Part shown: positions 31,711-40,782 of the stretch, one piece after another
How positions within the stretch are numbered: position 1 is the stretch's first letter
Layout: every line of letters starts with the position of its first letter
Source: Gamarada debralockiae
Lineage: Eukaryota > Ascomycota > Leotiomycetes > Helotiales > Hyphodiscaceae
Direction: 5' to 3'
Length of the DNA stretch: 47,232 nucleotides
Assembly (NCBI GenBank): GCA_002803225.1
Contig: NXFV01000719.1
Coordinates: 1 to 47,232 of the forward strand
Translations under genes and position numbers: made by a program
The notes under the pieces: model-generated
Seen by the model: only the letters and a program-made list of their open reading frames with translations
What the model was told of the DNA's origin: nothing
The model's database searches: none

Positions 31711-32321
31711 ATGAATCTCCTCCTAAACTTCCTCATCAAGCTGGTTATCAATCTCATCTTCATTGCCAATGAAGCCCAAAAGATTCTTTGGGCGTTGGTT
31801 CAGCTTTGCTGCTGGAACTAGCCACTCTGGGCATTCAACAGCGCAATCATCGTCCCTCAATTTAGGCTGATCAAGTCTGGATTTGTTGTCATCAATGCCG
31901 TTCTGCTCTGCATCATGACAATCCTGCATATCCTTCGTCCCACTGGTCATCTCGAAGGATGCACTCGGAGACATGGAATTTCTGGAAGCGACAACTAAGC
32001 CATGAACGCATTGCGCCTAGTTGGTTCGAGCTGCGAACCAAGACCAACAACATCCCACATACTCCTACCAACAGATATTGCCGCATTGCAGTTCTGGTCA
32101 TGAATATCTTTGGCTTGGTATTGCAGCTTGTCTGTACCGCCTTCAGCACGCACTCTTTCATCACGAATAGAAGCAGTTCAACTCTGGCTGGCGTCATCTT
32201 GGATGGAAGTGGAGCTTTTGTCTGCTTTTGGTCGGCTGAACAGGCAAAAGAGAATATCCCAGACGAATTTAACGCTCGGCGTGACTATGTCCCTGTATAC
32301 ACAGAGATCGATACAGCGTAG
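31711..32321 (+). pseudogene. Four-helix membrane protein, probably broken
   Basis: Hydrophobic segments follow one another in different frames: LIKLVINLIFIANEAQKILW after ATG 31711, FVVINAVLLCIMTILHIL at about 31880, RIAVLVMNIFGLVLQLVCTAF at about 32080, and LAGVILDGSGAFVCFW at about 32190, then a charged tail to TAG 32319-32321. The first frame is cut by TAG at 31819-31821 and the second shifts near 31955. A GTTATC...ACTAG intron (31743-31821) could remove the first stop, but no clean junction joins the second break. Most likely a decayed gene of an unrecognised family of small fungal membrane proteins; a mis-spliced live gene is not excluded. Confidence 0.4.
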
Positions 32322-32380
32322 ACACTATACAGCACAAGTATGGGAAATAGTATTCCTGGATGTTCCATGAGGTAATTTAT

Positions 32381-32843
32381 AGGAGAAAGAAGGGCCTAGT
32401 AGTATTCTGGGAGAAGTATTAGGGTTTAACGGACTCGTGGAAGTACAGCAAGGGTTATATTAGCACAAATTGAGTCTTGGTTTGATACTGAAAAAGCGTA
32501 GGGGATTCAGTTAGTCTGGTAGCAAGATAGGGCTTCTTGCCATAAGTCCTTGGAGAGTCAAGATAACCTCTATCGGTGCAATATATTAACTATTGACTAA
32601 CCTCCTTATTCTCCTGATTTGAACTTAATTAAACATGTATGGAGCTAGATAAAGAGGTACATTTAAGAGCACTACTTTAGGGCCTATTATAATGCAAAGA
32701 AGATACCTTTAGAAGACTTTCGGCAGATAATCAGGGAGGTATAGAATACAGTGCCAGAGAGCTTTATTAATACCTTTTTTCAGTCTTGGTAGGAGCGTTA
32801 TCAGACTGTTATTGATGCTCGCGGAGGTCCTACAAGATACTAG
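32381..32843 (+). pseudogene. Tc1/mariner transposase fragment
   Basis: From 32601 the frame reads PPYSPDLNLIKHVW, the signature preceding the third catalytic residue in Tc1/mariner DDE/D enzymes. It continues in the same frame to SFINTFFQSW and ERYQTVIDARGGPTRY, the family C-terminus, ending TAG at 32841. In-frame stops at several places are each one or two transitions from Trp, Arg or Gln codons. Upstream, 32390-32470 still resembles the VVFWEK region but in other frames. No intact inverted repeats were identified. Cut-and-paste transposon relic. Confidence 0.8.
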
Positions 32844-33325
32844 ACTACTACCTAATCTTAATTCTATTGGCTCTCGACCCCTGCAAAATCTCATATACAG
32901 TCCTTGTAATCTGGACCCACCGCCCCACAGTATAACATTCATTTAGGGGGGAGAGTATATTAAGAGATTCTTCGCACGAACCACTCATGTAGCGCATTAT
33001 GGAGCGCAACCACTACAAGTAGCAGGATGTTACAGTAGAATGCGGGGCACTGCACTTCGTGCTTTACATAGCATCATGAATCGATCCAATGAAGAGCTGG
33101 CACGACGGTGCCAGTAAAATTTCACGTTGGTAGGCTGCAAGCTCATGGAACCTCTTCAGAACAGAATTCCCAACTCGTGTCGACACCTTGTTCGAAATCT
33201 TAACGTGATCTACTGTTAACAAACTTCCTTCGTAGCAAGCACGCTTCCTTTTCAAGTCGATGGTACCCCTTTGCTTAGTTGAGTGTAGGACCTGCTGAGT
33301 TAAACTTGTTCAGGCAGCCAAAGCA
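32844..33325. other. Repeat-flanking sequence, nothing else recognised
   Basis: Begins with the 3' non-coding end of the Tc1/mariner relic (to about 32960, with a GGGGGG run at 32946). The rest has no ORF of note. Confidence 0.35.
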
Positions 33326-33525
33326 ATGCGCCCAATCTGGATGCTCATTTCAGTCGCGGCTGCTGGACCTTCGGCATTCGCAACCTGTGAGGCGGTGTGC
33401 GCAGCAACTTACCTCTTTGCATTGTGATAGGAGCCTTTACCCCTCCAGCTATGGCGGCTTGTGGCATCACTTGTGCAAACTGCGTCACGGCACGTTTTCC
33501 CTGGCTTTTACCGCCGACTCCATAA
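33326..33525 (+). pseudogene. Small Cys/Ala-rich secreted-type protein, frameshifted
   Basis: ATG 33326 opens a hydrophobic start and FATCEAVCAATYLF. After a one-base frame change at about 33418-33421 the next frame gives VIGAFTPPAMAACGITCANC and ends LLPPTP-stop at 33523-33525. The C-x3-C...C-x3-C-x2-C spacing and PTP end recall small fungal 'zygote-specific class V copy B'-like proteins, whose role is unknown. The resemblance is short and the frame change unproven, since a small intron could replace it. Confidence 0.3.
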
Positions 33526-34127
33526 GCTCTTAGCAGCAATGCGATGTCTGCAAGCATGGCTTGCAGACGCTGCTAGTGCGTGGTGATGGGTGTGGTGATA
33601 TTCAGGGTTATTAATGATCAATGTTTGGATTTCGATTTGGGGTTTGCCTTCCGGCTTGGTTGTTATCTAACTCAGTAGTACGGAAAGCTGGGCATATGGA
33701 CAGAGAAGAATGTATTCTACTACTTCTTCTTACAGCGCTTTGAGTACAGCCTATGCCTGTTTTGGAAGTTCGCCGCGACGAAGGATGAATGGTTGGCCGT
33801 CGTTAGGCACTTATGTGTCAATTGTATTTTGCATGGCTTCTATTATCTTGTCGACGTAACTGTCTAGAGCTTGCTTGGTTCTTGGGCGCCGCTGAGGTGG
33901 TAGGACACAGAATCCACGACCAGTGTACAGTAGAATTCGAAAATGGCTTCAGTTCGGAACATTCGGTGATTTTATATTTGCCTCTCAGTTCTATCTGCAT
34001 TAGCTTAGCCCCGGCTCTGGGGTGTCGCACTATAAACTACGGCCTGAAGATCAACAAGCATTAGCAGACATCAGCATATAATCGTTCTTACGTCGCGTGT
34101 AGCCTAATCGAACAGAATTCTCATAGG
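33526..34127. other. Intergenic, nothing recognised
   Basis: Short overlapping ORFs (33813-34064 in both directions) without features. It probably contains decayed upstream parts of the pogo-type transposon that follows, but I cannot read its catalytic core. Confidence 0.3.
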
Positions 34128-34499
34128 CTTGATGAGACGAGCAAATTGTGCCTGCAGAAGTTCGCCAACGCCGCCCAAATATCCTTTGCCGAATGTACCC
34201 TCCTTCACGATGAAAATCGACTCTTATTTAAACAGAACGACAAAGCCAAGCGTCGCCGATGGACCAAGTCAACGGTAGTAGGGAAGGCGAAAGTAATGAG
34301 TTACGAGGACATTGTCGAGGCACAAGGGAAGGGTGCTGCGAAGGAAGCTGCGGCCACAAGAAAACGTGGTCAGAAGTGTAAAAGTCCTGCGCCAGTGGGA
34401 GCAAAGACTAAAAAGGCACAGAGGAGCGAAGTGGAGGTTGCTGAGGATGAGATTGCCGTAGCAGGGATGGGGAATCACTGTTCTGTTCTCCAACTTTGA
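34128..34499 (+). pseudogene. Fot1/pogo-type (DDE_1) transposase, C-terminal fragment
   Basis: The frame reads LDETSKLCLQKFANAAQ, then CTLLHDENRLLFKQND, KSTVVGKAKVMSYEDIVEAQ and a Lys/Arg-rich stretch, ending GMGNHCSVLQL-stop at 34499. This is the conserved tail of fungal pogo/Fot1 DDE_1 transposases, downstream of the catalytic domain. There is no ATG at its beginning and the DDE core is missing upstream, so only about 123 codons survive. The tail itself is undamaged, which suggests a fairly recent truncation. Confidence 0.8.
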
Positions 34500-34619
34500 T
34501 GTGGGTCGGTTGATGGAGGTTACGCAGTCTTCCACGACCTGTCACCGTACAATAAGGTATTAGTCTACGTCATGTCCTCGGCGCAATGGAATAGGAATCA
34601 CCTCCTGCCAGTTATCAGC

Positions 34620-35384
34620 TCAGTCCCCCGCCCTTCTCCAAAAGTCACTGTCATCGTCAATGTCATAATCATCACCACCACTACCACCATCATAGCGATA
34701 ATCACCATAGCGATAATCATCATCTTCAATATCACTAAAAGACCAATCGAAGTCCGACTCTTCCACATATTCTCTTGCACTAATTGTCCATCCGTGATTC
34801 TTCATTTCCCTTCGTATATAATCACTCGGGCCGTCCTCGTACACCTCGACAATGATCTCTTGTAGGGACGAGATGGCTCTAAAGCGAGCATCGACCAGCG
34901 CCAATGCCTCAGCAACGATCTTGGGATAGTCAAGTGCATCAAGCTTCTCCTCCATGGCATTGGTGCTATGTAGGGACGTTGTAAGCGTGCCTAATTTGGT
35001 GCAGTCGCTCTGCATCTTCGCGAGAATGCGAATGCTGTCGTCCTCGAGAGTGACATCATGTAGGTCCAGATAGTGGAATTTGGGAAAGTCGACACAGATA
35101 TACAGAATATAGCTTGCGTTGTTACAGCCAATCTGCTCGAGGAACGAGGTTACGTCCTCAGAGGTGCACATGGTAAAATCGAAGTGATTCTGTGCGTAGA
35201 GCATGGAGCTGGCTTCGAGGTGGACGGTCTTGTTCGCACGAAGGAGCCCCGGAGTAAGCGCTTGGAGTTGGGATTGCCTAAGCCAGGGCTGTGTCGGACA
35301 TGCAATGGGTTCTTGAAGCACTAAGAGTTGCTCATATATGTTGTTGCGGAGTTCGCTGGGGAGGCTGAGGAAGTTGGCCGACAT
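34620..35384 (-). CDS. 2EXR-domain protein with acidic Asp/Tyr tail
   Basis: Single-exon ORF of 254 aa from ATG 35384. The start FLSLPSELRNNIYEQLL is the fungal 2EXR/F-box-like opening motif. ALTPGLLRANKTVHLEASSMLYAQNHF follows, the second conserved block of the same family (residues about 42-70). The middle is helical and unremarkable. The last 45 residues are almost only Asp, Tyr, Gly and Ser. Such proteins are very numerous in Pezizomycotina and their function is generally unknown; an adaptor role like that of F-box proteins is inference. The gene sits between a pogo fragment and repeat-derived DNA, yet has no stops. Confidence 0.8.
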   Translation of the reverse strand: MSANFLSLPSELRNNIYEQLLVLQEPIACPTQPWLRQSQLQALTPGLLRANKTVHLEASSMLYAQNHFDFTMCTSEDVTSFLEQIGCNNASYILYICVDFPKFHYLDLHDVTLEDDSIRILAKMQSDCTKLGTLTTSLHSTNAMEEKLDALDYPKIVAEALALVDARFRAISSLQEIIVEVYEDGPSDYIRREMKNHGWTISAREYVEESDFDWSFSDIEDDDYRYGDYRYDGGSGGDDYDIDDDSDFWRRAGD

Positions 35385-35971
35385 GTCAGTGGTCGTGGGG
35401 TGTTGATGCCTCGTTCGCTGTGAGATTCAGTCAACGCTTCTTCACAAGTTGTGGATTGCAGACGCTGTATTCAGAGGGTCGATCGATATCAGGTATGCCA
35501 GCAACGATCACGTTGGAGTTGGTCGGGCCGGGCAGGGAATTCTGTTTCTGGCGAGATCGCCTAGTATGCAGAGCCGCTGCCCCACAGAAGCGCCACTTCG
35601 CAGAGCTGGTAGCACTCCCCGGGCCGTTGTGGACACTTCGACTTTCGGCGGCGGCGTTGCTGGAGTGTTCGATGCGAAAGAGAATATCTGGTCGTTGGCT
35701 ATGAGGCAGTGGGCTGGATTCCTTGGTCCAGCATGACGTTGGAGCCTCAGGCCACAAGCTGAGGCACAATATCTGTATCGTGTAGCTTGTCCTTTGAAAA
35801 ACATCGCTATTTACTGTAAATTAAAATAAAATAGTTTATAAATATTTGTTCCAAATTTTTAAAACAAAAACGTTATATATATTCTAAATACAAAACTATA
35901 AAAAACACCATTGCTATCTATAAGCCATATAAAATATTAAAATCAAAGGAAAATAATTTAAATATAAATAA
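35385..35971. other. GC-rich multi-frame open block, then AT-rich DNA
   Basis: At 35420-35800 four frames are open for 94-112 codons at once, which reflects low stop density rather than coding. None shows a known motif. From 35815 to 35971 the sequence turns extremely AT-rich, like a heavily mutated repeat. I call no gene. Confidence 0.35.
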
Positions 35972-36186
35972 TGTCACGGTTATCACACGTGCTGGGCTAG
36001 AGATTGACTAGTAGGTGGAGGTCACGTGTTAGGATACACTTGGAATATAAACGCAGCTACCGCGTTCGTTATATATTTGTACGAGTTAGGAGACATAGAC
36101 TATCTTCCTTCCCTCTTTAGCTTTAAATAGTTGTGATTGAATCTATTCTCCTCTGCCTTTCAGACCCTGAATTTGGATTCGCGACA
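35972..36186 (+). mobile_element. Solo LTR, TGTCACG...CGCGACA
   Basis: A 215-bp unit beginning TGTCACGG and ending TTCGCGACA. The ends form a 7-bp inverted repeat with one mismatch. It contains TATATATTTGT and a pyrimidine-rich CTTCCTTC downstream, as LTR promoters do. Flanks (AATAA and CTATT) do not match, so the target duplication is lost or the copy is recombinant. No internal retrotransposon sequence is attached. Confidence 0.6.
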
Positions 36187-36278
36187 CTATTTAACCCTCT
36201 TACTAATCAAGTTAATTAATTATTAATCAAATCAATCAGGTTATATTAGACTAGTTTTTGATCAAGGATATTATATAG

Positions 36279-36320
36279 TTGATTAGATTAGAATAATGGC
36301 CATTAATCTAATCTAATTAA
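36279..36320. repeat. 42-bp near-perfect palindrome
   Basis: Two 21-base arms meet at GG|CC (36299/36300) and match at 19 of 21 positions, built from ATTAGATTAG units. It could extrude as a hairpin and lies 90 bp after the solo LTR, in AT-rich DNA. It could be a short foldback element or a mutated repeat junction. Confidence 0.7.
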
Positions 36321-36734
36321 GTGCCACGCTGAGCATGGTTGGCTACTTTCACTATTGATCTGGTTCGATGTGTAACATGTAGTAAAAATTGGAATATGCT
36401 ATGTCAATCCTTCACCTCTTTTCAATGGTCGAAATATGAAGGCGCTCTGCAGCGGAAAGCGACCTTCACCTGCTTTCCTCCGTGCGTAGATGGAAGTTTG
36501 ATGTCAACGGAGTCAAGGAGACAGAAGGCACCGGAGAGCAAGGAAGAGGATTTGTGCTACAGTAGTCTGCAAGACTTGCCTCGCTTGATGCCCAATCGTC
36601 CTCTGCCCCCAATTCCTCGAAAACTCCGACCAAATGACTTGACGCAGCTTTGCCGGTTGTCTCTTTCGTAGAATTGCAGACACCCATGCTTGTTTCCATC
36701 TTTACTTCCGTTCATTTTACCTATAAGCTCCTCT

Positions 36735-38775
36735 TCAAACCAGCTGAAGCGTTTGCTGTCCACTGTCTTCATTTTCGATCAGATGAGCATGCTCATGCCG
36801 CAGCCGGAGAAGTCCAACGCGTTCATAATGTTTCTTAGCTTCATCTACGCAGCGTAATGCGAGAAAATTTTGATTCCAGTTGATAACGCCAAAAACATCA
36901 CTCCGACCACGTGTGGTTCGGATGGCCCTGAGAAACTGCAGCGTAGTCCTATTTGGAATATGGTTTGGTCCCACCTCGTGAAAGGCATAATCGGGCCAAA
37001 ACGTTCCTGCAAAGTTGCCTCCCGTTTCGAGTGTGTACTCATACGTATCAGTTACAATATTGAGAACGTAGAAAACGACCCCGGAGAGTAATGAACAGCG
37101 GATCGTCAATGATGCATGCGAGAGTTCACCGAATGGGTCTGGTCCTGTAGAGACACACGTTACTTCTTCCACGCAGTTCCTGCTCACATAAGTGTCTTCT
37201 TTGGTGGTATCGAGGGGTTCTTCGAGATAGGTTGCCTGGCTATCGATCGAAGCCCAGGACCAAGACGGTGCCCGCCACACCTTGGGCCTGGCGGTCGGTT
37301 TCAAAGTACACCAAAGCATATCCTCAAGCAATGTATCCTCCCACAATCCCCCACAATACCTCCCCTTGCGATATCTACCGATTGCCCTCGCGACCCCGGA
37401 AATAGCAGGCAGTCGATCCGACGGCAAAGTCAAGTTAAGGCCAGAATACTCATGTACAACGTCGTGCCAATAGGTTGATAGCTTAAGTTGGTCACAGCTT
37501 TGGAGTGTAGTGCTGAACGCCATTTTTGGTAGCTGACCCTGGTCATTGAAGTGATTCGAAACAAGGGAGCATTCGCAGTCAACGTTTTCATTGCACTCCC
37601 ACCATAATTCGTCGGGTCCGAAGTGTAGGACGCGAGGTGCAAGGAGACGTTCTTGATATGCCCACCCGCGGGATAAAACGGGAAATTGTACTTTTAAAAA
37701 CAGATTAGGGGTGTCATTTGCATAGTTTGCATATGAAATAGCGTTATACGGCCAATGCTTGAGCTTATGCCTGATGCGTATGCTGCAGGAGGAGCCATTC
37801 CTGGCGGTCACTGTTAGTTGCTTTTGAGCGACCGAGGAAAATAACCCTCCTTCTACATTCGAAGCTCGAGAGGCGGAAAGCGTCAGATATGAGTTTTCGT
37901 ATATAGAAGCCATTTTTGAAGACTCTTGTTGCCAATCGTCGCTACTGTCCTGAATGATGCATAGAGCATCAATCCAAAGGTACCGAAGTTTCAGCCTTTG
38001 GATGAACGAAACAGCATCTTGGAATGTCCTAGGTAGTTTAGAGAGTGGAATACATTTCTTGTGCTGTTCTATGTTGGCGACAGTGGTCCTGATGAATGAT
38101 GGTAAACCCCAGCTGTAGCTGAGGCAGGCATAGTGAGCAGCTTCGTCCTTGGATTCGTGGAGTCTGACAATCGTTGAATCGTCTAGAGTGAGTATCTCTA
38201 AGATTCGCTTTGGTAGTTGAGTGGGAGGACCACCACCACATCTCAGATGATGCTTAAGGCACAATTCTACCCTATTTTGTGCCCAGGCAAAGCTGCCCCG
38301 CGAATTGGTATCCCCTGTGGTTAACCTTGCGGTCTGGAGGAAATGCCAGGGAGGTTGAGCATCTGCTATTGTTAGTAAAGTATAACGAGAAATCAAATGT
38401 AAGTTCACCAACCTCTTTCAGCAATGAGTTCTAGATCGGTACTGATCCTGCCATCCGCTAACTCTACCCTAATTACCAGTGGAACGACCTGGGGGTGACT
38501 GGTGGTCAAGTAAATGTAAGTATCCCCACCAAGATCGCTGGGAGCGGCCTATAGAATAGTAGCCATTGCAAAACCCACACATAAATACATTTGATCTCTG
38601 TTCCATCAATATCCTCTATGAAAGAAGAAATCACATCTCGAAGCATGCAGCATATCTCACAACCGCGTGCAGCCGTGGTAAGCAACTGGCCATGGTCCCT
38701 CTTGATATGAAAGCGCTTTTTATCCGAAGCTGTTAGCTTCAAGCAATCTGAGCAAATGGACACGGGGCTATCCAT
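36735..38775 (-). CDS. HET (heterokaryon incompatibility) domain protein
   Basis: Model: complement of join(36735..38362, 38413..38548, 38581..38775), 652 aa. HET proteins trigger cell death when incompatible hyphae fuse and may act as immune effectors. The N-terminal CSDCLKL...GCEICCML is the usual cysteine-bearing leader of this class. The HET domain blocks are YACLSYSWG at 188-196, LWIDALCIIQD at about 239-249 with WQQESSKMASIYENS behind it, and RGWAYQERLL at 342-351 followed by FGPDELWWEC. Intron 2 (GTTGGT...AGCAG, 50 nt) is normal. Joining exons 1 and 2 needs either a 32-nt intron (GTGTGG...CTATAG), shorter than fungal introns usually are, or a one-base sequencing or mutational shift. 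Apart from that the frame is clean. No NLR or repeat domain is attached. Confidence 0.82.
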
Positions 38776-39097
38776 CGGGTTAACGTATAGCGATTAGTTG
38801 ATCTATTGCATTTGCTTGTGCTGGAGGCGGAGGTGAGGTTGTGTCTTTCACGGGCCCGACAGCTTTCCCGTCAGTTACCGGACTCGTTTATACTGTGGCT
38901 TAGCTTCATGCAGTTCAGATTATGCGACGCATGTATTAGCAATTAGCATTGACAACAAGCGAACGAAGCCTAGCACCACCTCGAGCGGGTCTCATCATCT
39001 AATACATTTTGTACCGAATAGCCGCGCAGTGGCTAGCTGTCGGATATCTTAACAAACACCTGGGTATACTGAAGACTGACACGCACAAGATCATCAA
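38776..39097. other. Intergenic
   Basis: Promoter of the HET gene and 3' flank of the glycosylase gene, which is transcribed towards it. No feature recognised. Confidence 0.4.
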
Positions 39098-40723
39098 TCA
39101 TGTTTCCGTGCCGTCATCATCGTAATCCAAATCACTATCTGGAATCTCCACCCTCGCATCCTCCATTCCCAGTCCACCTTGAACCTTCTCATCTCGAACC
39201 TCAAACTGAGCAAGAATTCGCATACCACCTCTGTCATCCCAAGCAATCCGTCCCTCCATCGCCGCCCTTGTTAACTCAGCACTAGCAACCTCCTTCTCAC
39301 CCGTAAACGGGTCCCACTCGAAGCCCTCCTTCAACCACATCCATCTCAAATACACTCTCAATTCCTTGTCTTCTGGCAAGACACGCATCCATTCCGGCTG
39401 GAAACCCTCTTCTTCTGCACCCTCGCCATTCCATCCTTTGGCAACACCGCGAAGGATGTCACGACAGAAGATACGCCAAGAGTCTAGAGCATAGGGCCCG
39501 GAAGTCATATGTCCTATCTCCCAGGCCTCTCTTGGATCTTCATCCTCAATCACCTCATCTCTTTCAACATCCCGTCCAGAGCCCTTCTCCGGGTAATCCT
39601 TCACGGCATACCGCTTCCCCTTGACTGGTGGATCTTCGAGCCAGATCTTAGCGTACGTCTGATAAGTCGCCGCTCTCGAATTCTGCAATCCTAGATGCTT
39701 AATGATATCAACGATATCTTCTTTATCGGCTTCAATAAGCGATTCAGGGGTAGGGTATTTAGACATGAGGGAGTAGAAGACGGGGATGGCGTGTTTGCCG
39801 TGTGTGCGGATGAGGAAGGTTACGGCGATAAGGAGGCGGAACGGGTCGTGCGCGAGCTTTTCTTGGATGAGCCCGAAGTAGGGAGCGGACAGGGGTGGGA
39901 AGGGGATGCAGGATATCAAGCCGCTTGGGAGACATTTGGAGGGAGATCCTTCTTTGTTCTCGGCTTTGGGGTCTCTGTTTGGTACCTTGGGAGGTGAGAT
40001 AGGTGCTGCGAAGTAAGGGGATTTCGCGGGTAGGCGTTTTGCTTTGGCTCGTTTGTTGGGTTGTGGTTCTGCTTGGAGTTGAGGTATTTCGACGACGGGA
40101 ATGGTTGATGTTACTGCCTTCGATGGCGTCTTTGCGAATCGTCCTTTAGCATCACGTTGTTGTGGAGTTTTCTCCCCTAAACTGCTAGACGGCCTTCGTG
40201 GGGGTGGTAGCTTCTCTTTCTTCGGCGTAAGAGGAGCTTTGCTGGCTTTAGATCCTGCGCGTGTAAATCTTCCTCTCGCATCCCGGGGTTGTGGCTTCCG
40301 TCTAGCGACAGGCGCAGGACAACTTTTAGCACGTGGTCTCCTTTGGGGTGGCAGTGCATCCCCTGCCTCAAAGAGAGGATTGCGTCTCGTTGGATAAGCT
40401 GAAGATGCTCGTCTCTTGGGCTTTGGTGTTACTGGAGCTCTTTCAAATTCGGACTCATCTCCACTATGATCCCAATCTAAAGCGCCATAATTCGCCATGC
40501 TAAATACAGAAGTCCTGTCATCCTCATCTTGTTTCGCGGCAGCAGTTGCGCCGTCTCGTGATCTTGGCCCTTCATCCACGGGCATCCAAGTCTTGGAAGG
40601 CGTGTATATCACAACGTTAACTTCCCGTGCAGGCGAAACTGGCCTCTTCTCCGGGTCATCTACGTTATCGTAACCTTGGCTGTCGTCTTGGTCCGGCTGA
40701 TGGGCCGGATTGGCTTCCTCCAT
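39098..40723 (-). CDS. MBD4-like HhH-GPD DNA glycosylase
   Basis: Single exon, 541 aa from ATG 40723 (the frame opens 3 bases earlier with TTG). The family removes T or U from G mismatches made by deamination of (methyl)cytosine. The C-terminal catalytic domain (about 279-425) starts PYFGLIQEKLAHDPFRLLIAV. It continues through the helix-hairpin-helix HLGLQNSRAATYQTYAKIW and reaches GPYALDSWRIFCRD, where Asp 414 matches the catalytic Asp of MBD4 (YGNDSYRIFC). No methyl-CpG-binding domain is present. The first 270 residues are basic and disordered, with two QPRDARGRF/QQRDAKGRF repeats and an AKSPYFAAP motif. A 40-residue insertion rich in charged residues separates the hairpin from the catalytic Asp. 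The upstream gene ends only 59 bp away. Confidence 0.85.
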   Translation of the reverse strand: MEEANPAHQPDQDDSQGYDNVDDPEKRPVSPAREVNVVIYTPSKTWMPVDEGPRSRDGATAAAKQDEDDRTSVFSMANYGALDWDHSGDESEFERAPVTPKPKRRASSAYPTRRNPLFEAGDALPPQRRPRAKSCPAPVARRKPQPRDARGRFTRAGSKASKAPLTPKKEKLPPPRRPSSSLGEKTPQQRDAKGRFAKTPSKAVTSTIPVVEIPQLQAEPQPNKRAKAKRLPAKSPYFAAPISPPKVPNRDPKAENKEGSPSKCLPSGLISCIPFPPLSAPYFGLIQEKLAHDPFRLLIAVTFLIRTHGKHAIPVFYSLMSKYPTPESLIEADKEDIVDIIKHLGLQNSRAATYQTYAKIWLEDPPVKGKRYAVKDYPEKGSGRDVERDEVIEDEDPREAWEIGHMTSGPYALDSWRIFCRDILRGVAKGWNGEGAEEEGFQPEWMRVLPEDKELRVYLRWMWLKEGFEWDPFTGEKEVASAELTRAAMEGRIAWDDRGGMRILAQFEVRDEKVQGGLGMEDARVEIPDSDLDYDDDGTET

Positions 40724-40782
40724 CAACGCAAATCTAATCTGGACATCCAGGAGCTGACTACCACTCGCAGAGTCCTGGCCTC

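Noticed and set aside
35420..35804. Four overlapping ORFs of 94-112 codons in different frames
   Set aside because: Simultaneous openness in both strands points to low stop density; no motif or splice pattern favours any one frame.
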